Source: Salvator merianae (taxonomy: Eukaryota; Chordata; Lepidosauria; Squamata; Teiidae). From it: 64,000 bases of DNA. Positions 56,416 to 64,000 of this stretch are shown here, one piece after another. The stretch covers positions 29,737,062-29,801,061 of the forward strand of contig QVOM02000116.1 of the NCBI GenBank assembly GCA_003586115.2, written 5' to 3'. Positions within the stretch are counted from its first letter, which is position 1. Each line of letters starts with the position of its first letter. Both the position numbers and the translations under genes were made by a program. The notes under the pieces are model-generated. The model had not been told where the DNA came from. It made no database searches and saw only the letters and a list, made by a program, of their open reading frames with translations.

Positions 56416-59400
56416 CAATATCATGTACATGAAAACAGTTAACACCTAACAAACCATTACATTGTTCATCATACAGACAAATTACACATTGAAAAACAAT
56501 GTAACATTTACTTAACCATACTGCTTACTAAGCTGTCATTCTAAAGTGTGTGGATATATGTATACATATTTAATATTAACTTTGAGTACCAAACCCCTGT
56601 TAAAAAGAGCACCTTTTGTGCCTCATATAAAGAGCCCTAGCAAGGAAATGTTTTGTATATAGCACTCTGGAAGTGCAGGGGGGGAGGGGCCTGGGATTAG
56701 GGAATTTCTTAGTGCATCTTTTCAGTTTTTGCTTTTAATAATATTGCAAGGCAACTAGATAATTGCCTCCATACTTTTACATCAAGAAAGAAGGCCGTGG
56801 TTAAGGTCAACAACGTAACATAATTTTATTTCCATAGTATCCTTACTAGTGACAATCTGTACAGTCTAAATGTAATTTATCATATTAGGCTATAAAACCA
56901 ATAATATTACTGTTTTACAGACCATAAGATCCATAGTTGCCACATGTTCATTTGTGTGCGCATAAAAAGATCCTATCCAAATTTTATTGCCCGCGCTGAG
57001 CAGAGCAGTGAACTTAACACCAGATAAAATGGAAACATCTATGTGAAGTTCTTGAAGTCCCCAAACCTTTCTAACCATTGTGTAGGAACATTTTCTGTGC
57101 AACCTGACCACTTCATTCTTAAACTAACTAAAAGATTCTATATAGTCAATCAATCTATTACAGTGTTTTTAGGTATTCTGTCTGGTAGGGTTGGTCTGAA
57201 GATATTAATAATTAAACAATACTCCGCCACCTATTTAAATTAGATGATCAAAATTGCAGAACCAGAAATTACAATCTTAGCTTTCCCTTGCATTTCTTAT
57301 GTAGTGGACTCCACCATTTCATTCACTGCAAGCCACAGTTTTAGAACTATATCCCCTTTCCTTATTAACATAGCAACTAAGGCAAGAGGGAAGACATGTA
57401 AGAGAACCATAGGAAACATGAAGATTGACTTTCATAAGCCCAACCTGTATCTTCTGAAAACAAAATGGTTGCTGCTCCAACTCCTCTGCTACTGGCCCTT
57501 CTGGCCACGACTGTAGTGTTTAAGGACCAAAACACATTATAGCTACTCAGGAGTAGGAGTCAACTATGGGAAAGCAGCAATAGCCTGCTTTAGTAATCTA
57601 TAGATCAGGCCATGATTATGCTCCTCTGTTCAAAGCTCAGAGCAGCTTTTGGCCTGATAATATAGAGAAAGCAGAAAGTGCATGAGGCACCATTCTTCCC
57701 TTTCAGCTCCCATTTGAAAATACTGGTGTTGAACAGAGCAAGATTCACACCAAAGAGACTTTGCACTGAGGCTGATGAAAACAGTTGTGAAGTTTAAAGT
57801 CCTGTGTTTGGTTCAAAACCATTGTGAACTATCTTTAGATCTCCTGAATAGGAATTAATGGTTTGGCTTCAGTTGCCCTCAAGAAAATTATTAGGGGGTA
57901 AAATGACACCATGGAAAATGTCCCAACCTTGGGGTTTGTCAGGCATTCAGAAATATCCAATATATCAGAAGACAGTTTGAGCTAAAACCTGGAAAATTCC
58001 AAAAAAAAGGGTATAGATTCTTGAATAAGTCATTAGAATGTATTGGATTTTTCTTGAGTCAAGCAGATATAGAACAGCTTATTGCAAAATTATAACTAAA
58101 TCCCCGCTTCTCCATAAGCCACAATATCCACCACTAAGATTAAACCCAGCTGTCTTAAAATTTACCTGCTTTTCTGTTATACTCCCAGAACTTTAACAAT
58201 TGAACAGTAATATCCTTAAATACAGGGGCTCTGTAAATTGAGCATTACCTTTATGGAATCTTTCTGTGATGGGAAAATCTAAATGAATTTTACAGCCAAG
58301 AGCTAAGAAGAGTATTTTAGTCTGATCACAATTCCCTTTGCTTCTCCCCACATTCTGCCAATAAAATTTCTGTTTTTTGACTCTCGTACAGTGGCTTGTT
58401 GAGAGTTGAAACTGTGAAGTGCAAACTGAGCTGGTGGGCTCATGTAAGTAATATTCTAAAAAAAACAACTATTTTTGGAGTGATATGTGTTAAACAGGAC
58501 TTTCCGAGTTTGACAGAAAATTGTTCAAATATTATTGAGCAATATGTGCAATGGCTTTAATATTTTAAAAATATTTGTTGAAAACATCTCTGTGCATAAT
58601 CACAAAACTTGCTCAGGAATTCTGAACTTTAGATTTACAGAGGAGAATAAGAAGTTGGGCATTGAATTCACAGAAATAAACGTTTCAGTGGAGTTTTCAC
58701 TGTCGCAAACAATCAGAAGCTTAAATGAAGTGTGTAATGGTCTGCCTCCTTCTTTAGCGTACAAATCAAGAGGTTCACATTGAAGGACTACCCTCATGTT
58801 CCTAATTAAAATCTTTGCTACATCCTTCACATTTTTTTTGCAAGTATGGAGGCTCTTCTCCCCACACATTTTTTAAAAACCCTTATCTTCAAACATTCAC
58901 CTAAATAAATGATCTACCTTAACAAAGTAGATCATATACAAGGGGATGACTATAAAATTCATAACAAATCATAGCAAAAGCTTTTCTACTAAGTGCTCTA
59001 CTGCATTTTGTAACCATTTCTACAGATTTATTTAATCTGGGATATTTAAAGGGTTTTAGCAGTGGTATTTGGTTGGCAAAACTGTACCAGGTAATTCAGG
59101 TAGATAAATATTTTAATTCTTTTAAAGCTACTGAGAACAGTAGCCAGCAGAGCATCATTTATGTGAAAATTTATTCTATTACATGAAAAATTTAAAAGCT
59201 TCCTGCAAAATCAAGAAAAAAAAAATTGCTAATGTTTAAACTATACGGAGGTATTGCCATATAGAACGGGCCCTATATCCCTGTATTCCTCCTTTTCATA
59301 ACAAAACATTAGATCAATGTATTACAAAAATATACGTTTTTTTTTTTCCAAAAAAGGGATATGCTAGTGACACAAAGCAGTTTTTTGTGTTGAATCAAGT

Positions 59401-60039
59401 GACAGAGAAACCCCCAAATTAGCAGATCTGATTAATTTTTTCTTCTTTTCTTAGCTCCATTCCTAACCCCTAGATTCACATCTTTAACCATTTTTTTGGG
59501 TAAAAAGCACTGTTTTTAGGGAAAGCTCATCTGAAGATACAGCAGTTACAAGGATTTGCTAATCATATCTGAACATATTAGAAAAATAACTGAAAAGATG
59601 CTTTGGTTTGGAAGAGCAAATATTTGGAATTTGGATGACTATTCAAAACTAGGGTTTTTTTTAAATGGCTCATTCAGCAACTAGAGTTTCTATACCATAG
59701 TGCTTATCCTAATGTAAACTCAGTTTCCCTTCATCTTTGCTACTTACTTGGAAAATACATAAGCTACATGAAAAGGAAAAAATTGAATCCCTTAGAATAT
59801 TTTGAAATATTCAGTTTCTCATTTGACACATTTCAATGTCTCTCATTCGTATGTAGACCGGGCCAGAGCGAGACACACTGGTCAAGAATAAACAATCTAT
59901 CCCAAGCTGAGACAGATTACTCCTGGAGCAGAACAAAGCCATCTGTACTGGGACGGCCTGTTCTGTACCAGTACTCATGCCAGCTTTGAAGCTAGCTTGG
60001 GATTCCTCCAAATGCTCCAAAGACAAGAAATGAAAATTC

Positions 60040-60345
60040 TTGGCCTTTAGAGCTCTGAGGGGATCCATTTCAGCAGAATCCCTCATTGCGCTGCTGAAAT
60101 GGGTCCCCGAGGTATACGAGACCATGGAGACTCTGTGGTCCAGTATACCACCCCCTAGTATGCAGAAAGATCTCGAAAAAGAGGTCTACTGATAAACAGG
60201 ACCAGGACACCATTTTGGGTGCCCTAGTCTGGTCTATACTCCAACCTGTACAGGGAGTGGGACCTCTCTGGTCTGCAGTAAGGTGTGGACAAAAGAGGCC
60301 CTGAAAGAGACCATGGTTCGGTCTACTGGCAATGCCCTGAATGTG
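60040..60345. mobile_element. Non-autonomous transposon with internal hairpin
   Basis: GGGGATCCATTTCAGCAG at 60059-60076 and CTGCTGAAATGGGTCCCC at 60091-60108 pair at 17 of 18 positions. The same hairpin occurs at 45-95. Further foldback words follow (GGTATACGAGACCATGG against TGGTCCAGTATACC). GGCCTTTAGAGC near 60041 and CAATGCCCTGAATGTG near 60333 may be eroded termini. Confidence 0.5.
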
Positions 60346-60852
60346 TCACAGCAACCTACAAAGTTTACTTTAGCATGAAAATTCTTCTGACAAATTGCAA
60401 AATATATGGAACCCTTAATGAATGCATACACTGTTTCATGCCATGCCTGGCTTTTATCTCCAGAAATTACTGAAGAATTGTGAACACCAAATGTGTTGTC
60501 TTAATGTATATATGAGACGTTGCTGGTGAAAGCATAAAAATCTTCACAGGGGTGTTCTGCTGCAATGAAAAAACAAAATCAAACACAAAAGGCCAAAAAG
60601 AGAAGAACATGCCATGTACCAGTAAGCAAAAAGCTTAATCTTCACAGAGGTCTCTAGAATCACAAGGTATCAAAACGCGTGCAGAGTTTTGAATAAACTG
60701 AGAGGGAAGGGTAACGAGGTCTGTCCAGCATCATTTTTCTTGTGACTGAGATCCACCACTGAAAGAGAAAGGAAACAGAACCATGACATCCTCATAGCGT
60801 TGGTTCTTTCATTAGGGTTTGTTTCTCTCCTCCAGTCTGGTCACCTTAATTC

Positions 60853-61029
60853 CTGTAAGATAAAAACAGAAAGTTCAGTAAGGAAAATAAGCTGGAACAT
60901 CAATAAGAAAATACCCAAGTAATTTGTTTTAATGCTTATGTGTCAAAAAAGTTACTTTTGGATACAGCAATAAAAGGATACTGTCAATCTTGGTCAGAGA
61001 ACGGTTATTTTTGTCACCTAGCTGAAGGC
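60853..61029. other. Unassigned DNA, intron-like if the adjacent exon is real
   Basis: It carries the branch-point and pyrimidine tract of the candidate acceptor at its left edge. Nothing else recognised. Confidence 0.3.
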
Positions 61030-61233
61030 CTGATAAAGTGTGCAGCAGCAAGAAAAAGCATCTTTAAGGCATCTTATTGAAGGCTTCAAGGTGAGATTGT
61101 TCACACACACCAGCCTGCCCCCCATCCCTTCCCATGAACTTTCTGGAAAGGGTGGATTAGAAAAGGTTGGGAACACACTATCTCTCTGAGGTGCCTCTGA
61201 GGCACCACTTTTGTTATGTCTGATCACAGCTAT
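61030..61233. mobile_element. TIR-type MITE copy
   Basis: The right end reads TTTGTTATGTCTGATCACAG, the reverse complement of the left end of the 18474-18693 element. The interior has CATCTTTAAGGCATCTTATT and GGTGCCTCTGAGGCACC. The left end is eroded (CTGATAAAGTGTGCAGCAGC). Confidence 0.5.
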
Positions 61234-62114
61234 AGTTTTATATGTGAATCTATTCCAAAGGAAATTATTGGATTGTAAAGACTGAAAAGCTTTTCTCTAA
61301 TGGGATATATAAATGATATAATTTAGATAGTAAGGCCTCTGTTCAGTCTTTTTGCTTGTTTGCCTTGGACAAGGCTTTCCTAAGAAAATCAAACTTAAGA
61401 ACAACTAGCTTCTTTCTAAGCTGAGTGGGTCATTTCGCTTTCTCCTCTGACAATCCCGAAATGACTTTCACCTCCTTATCCATATTTCAGATTGCCTTGA
61501 CAAGTGCTGAATCAGTACCTGTGTCATTATAGAAATAAAGATAGGGCTGAAAGAAATAAAAATAGAAGAAACGAGAGTAGTCCAGTCATGAAATGTGATC
61601 TATAATTTTCAACAGGTAATTAAGTGGTATCCTAACCTACATAAGCTCCTTGTAGAGATAAATTAATTACTCTCATTTATGCTATCATAAACACCTTGGA
61701 AGATGGATGTTTACAAACCTTACCACTAACTAAAAGGTTTATATGGGAGACTAAAGGAAGAAACAATAACAATGGGTTACAATTATGGCATAGTGAATAT
61801 CAGGAATGGCTTGCTAATTGTATGAGTGGGTGGATAATGGAATAACAGGAAATTGTGGAAATTCTACTCCTAAGCAAGGAGGGCTTTTCAAAAATCCAGG
61901 GTATGCTTACTCTATAAAAGCCACGCTAAGGCTTCAAGACAAAGTTTGAAATGAAGGCACAATGAATCCTAGAGATCAAAAAGCTGGTGCAGGTACCTGA
62001 TAACTTAGGAATGGAATATAACCTGCATATTAGGTGTGTGCAACAGATTGGCTACAGATGTGTACCAAAAACTCTATGTCGAGGACTTACAGAATATGGA
62101 TAGAGTAATAACTT
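61234..62114. other. Unassigned DNA
   Basis: No gene or repeat recognised. Confidence 0.35.
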
Positions 62115-62600
62115 GGCCCTTTCCACACAGGATGAGGGCCCATACTAGGAAAGGGCCAACAGACCTCCCTTTGCATAGTTCTGGGGGGTGGGGGCAAAGC
62201 ATAAATCAGGCTAGGGTGCTCATAAATTGGGACAGAGCATAAATTGGACTAGGGTGCCCAAAAGAGCAACCTAGTTCATTTTACCAGTAGACATTGACAC
62301 TGAGGTCTATCGGCATGCTAGGGCCTCCTTGGCCTACAATAGTGGGCCATTTTCAGAAGACACATAGCTCCCTGCTCTGATATATGGGGGACTATTTTGG
62401 CAGTGCAACACAGTGAAACACTAAAATGCCCCTTTGGAACTGCAAAGGTCAGGAACTTTTGCTTCTGGCCTTTGGAAGCTCCAATGATAGCTCCAAAGTT
62501 GCTGCAGCTTTTAGAGACAACAGAGGTGGGGGGCTGGCATGGGATGGGCTGTCCCAATGGGCATGGCCTGTCCTGTATCTGTAGCAACCTGTCCTAGTCT
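62115..62600. mobile_element. Probable hAT-like non-autonomous transposon
   Basis: The left end GGCCCTTTCCACACAGGATG is the reverse complement of the terminal motif GTGCAGAAAGGGCC seen elsewhere. The interior carries two near-copies of AGCATAAATxxGGCTAGGGTGC at about 62198-62255, and text related to the 60040-60345 element (GGGCCATTTTCAG, GACTATTTTGG). The right end is undefined. Confidence 0.4.
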
Positions 62601-63494
62601 GGGATGGTTGTGACACCAATGCAAATATAGGTTTATTCTCTATATGGGGAATGACCAGGAAGATAATCATGAAGCCTATTACACCTACAGATAAATATTT
62701 ACACCTCTGGGATAAATAATTAAGTTTTGAAAAACAGCTGACAACAGTATCTAGAAATTTCTCATGAATTTGCACTACTGATATAATTTGCTACCCCATA
62801 ATTCCTGTATATGTGTCATTTTATGTCACTGGCATCAAGAATTTCCTGTTATTTTGTTCTGTTAACAAAGAAAAAAGCAAAAACTCCAAAATCCTGACTT
62901 AAAGCCTACGGCTACAAATGTAACATTCAGCATTTTAACCAATAGCCATGTATCACAGAAGGATTGCTTACTTTTAGATCATCCCTAAACACTATTAAAC
63001 AGTCTCCAACTTATTGATTCTCTGTTTCTAATATGATTAAGAAAAAAAAATATAGCTGACTTTTATTTTTTCCTCCCAACTGGGAAAAATAAGTTTTTCT
63101 TGGATACAGTATTTACAGTGGTGTAGCCTTAAATCACATCTTTGCATACAAGAGAAACTACTGAAAGGTCAAGTTATGCTATGTTTTCTTTACCAAGAAC
63201 CAGAAAAAGTTTGCTCATAAGAGATCCTCAAAAATCCCTACCACATATAACAGACGGATGTAAAAATAAATTAGTATTTTGAAATCCAGAGGGATAAGGA
63301 TATGTGTGCGCCTATGCATAGTTATAGGTTTAATCTTCCTTATAATCTTATAATTATTCCTTACAATCTTCAACAACGACAAAACATTCATAATGCAAAC
63401 TGAAGGCTAAAGAACCAATACAATTGTTTAGTTATGTACAAAAATCCTATACAGTATAGAGATTCCTCTTCCATAAATAAAACACTGCAATTTA

Positions 63495-63550
63495 TAATTT
63501 TAACAAAGGCTGTATAAATTTGTAATTTTAACGAAGGCTGTATAAAGATG
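63495..63550. repeat. 28-bp tandem duplication
   Basis: Two adjacent copies of a unit starting TAATTTTAACAAAGGCTGTA differ at only a few positions. Confidence 0.85.
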
Positions 63551-63599
63551 GCTTAAAAAGGCCATCTGTAGAGTGGGAATTTGTGGACCTTATAGAACT

Positions 63600-63614
63600 G
63601 GTGTGTGTGTGTGT
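63600..63614. repeat. GT dinucleotide run
   Basis: Seven uninterrupted GT units. Confidence 0.9.
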
Positions 63615-64000
63615 GCTCTAGTTATATGGCAGGTGCCTCCCTGCTCTGCAGCTGTGTAACAAAAGTTGCCAGTCAGCCATTTTCAGCTGAGCATGTGGAA
63701 ATCACTTCCTGCAATTAGTCTTCTCTGCTATTACCATCCTAATGGAGGAAGCAGTGAATGAGGGCACAATCCACACTTAAGGGTTGTTTCTTGCATCCTG
63801 TGCTTAAGACCCCAAAGGCGGATTCCACCCTTTGCAGGTGGCTTGTTCGTTAGATGCGGGTGAGTTATCTGACCAGTGGGCTCCAGAGTACTTGAGTTAC
63901 ACCTTTATTCACTATGTGGATGCAGCCAAGGAAGACACATTAAAAGCCCTTAAAAGCTCTTGCTGATAGTCTGAAGACAGAAGCAAGAGAGTAATTTTAA

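Larger units (their letters stand above)
56390..60852 (-). other. Candidate terminal exon and 3' UTR of a minus-strand gene (CDK14 expected by synteny)
   Basis: On the minus strand, TACTGAAC, a pyrimidine-rich stretch and TTACAG precede position 60852, a near-ideal branch point plus acceptor. One frame after it reads IKVTRLEERNKP and stops. A second acceptor-like TTTCTCTTTCAG ends at about 60760. At the other end, 56410-56415 gives AATAAA on the minus strand, followed about 30-45 nt downstream by GTGGGTTTTTTTGTG, a good GU/U-rich element. Between them the DNA is AT-rich and mostly free of repeats except a MITE at 60040-60345. In mammals CDK14 lies upstream of FZD1 in the same orientation, but the known CDK14 C-terminus was not found here. 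The exon is an inference; a non-coding or 3'-UTR-only exon is equally possible. Confidence 0.35.
62601..64000. other. AT-rich unassigned DNA
   Basis: No gene recognised. It contains a 28-bp tandem duplication at 63495-63550 and a short GT run at 63600-63614. Confidence 0.4.

Noticed and set aside
60720..60852. Coding end of CDK14
   Set aside because: The expected C-terminal sequence ending NSKH was not found in any minus-strand frame near the acceptor, so the gene name is not assigned and the exon is kept only as a candidate.
1..64000. tRNA, rRNA or snRNA genes
   Set aside because: No stretch showed paired A and B boxes with a cloverleaf, or recognisable rRNA/snRNA sequence. The GGATTTGAAC word near 37290 belongs to an interspersed repeat.
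1..64000. Endogenous retrovirus or other viral copy
   Set aside because: No LTR pair, primer-binding site, or Gag/Pol/Env motif was seen; reverse transcriptase fragments are all of non-LTR LINE type.

Overview
The window is nuclear DNA of a vertebrate, most likely a sauropsid and probably a squamate reptile. It has one intronless protein gene in a CpG island, surrounded by AT-rich DNA full of old interspersed repeats. The lineage call rests on three things: a CR1 LINE with the 3' ATTCTATG octamer typical of reptiles and birds, many CR1/L3-like and L2-like LINE remnants plus an R4/Dong-like LINE, and several families of palindromic non-autonomous DNA transposons with abundant microsatellites. 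The species cannot be named from sequence alone.

The only complete protein gene I can support is FZD1 (Frizzled-1), a 604-codon single-exon gene on the minus strand at 30637-32451. Its 5' side lies in a CpG island (about 31600-33120) that holds a short upstream ORF and a G-quadruplex-type G-run array on the sense strand. Its 3' UTR runs down through the repeat-poor AT-rich DNA to about 28.8 kb or lower, and carries a 67-bp near-perfect foldback element.

Layout, left to right. 1-8.5 kb: mostly unassigned DNA with a transposon remnant at the left edge, an interspersed repeat at 1.7-2.4 kb and an ATAAC microsatellite. 8.5-16.1 kb: a LINE-rich block with two CR1/L3-like copies, an R4/Dong-like LINE broken by two insertions, an L2-like LINE and an antisense CR1 endonuclease fragment. 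16.3-17.7 kb: repeat-poor, with possible conserved-noncoding character. 17.7-27.5 kb: MITEs, a canonical CR1 3' end, more CR1/L3 and an L2 3' end. 27.8-33.7 kb: the FZD1 transcription unit. 33.7-56 kb: non-coding DNA with MITEs, repeat tails, a CR1/L3 copy and a Tigger-like mariner remnant.

56.4-60.85 kb, minus strand: a good poly(A) site and a strong splice acceptor bracket what may be the terminal exon and long 3' UTR of another minus-strand gene. In mammals the gene upstream of FZD1 on the same strand is CDK14, so that is the expected candidate, but I could not match the CDK14 C-terminus here. 60.9-64 kb: MITEs and unassigned DNA.

I found no evidence of a new biological system. The window is a developmental signalling gene in a gene-poor, transposon-rich neighbourhood. 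The points most worth following up are the FZD1 5' leader (uORF and G-quadruplex), the foldback element in its 3' UTR, the candidate terminal exon, and the several palindromic MITE families with more than one copy in the window.
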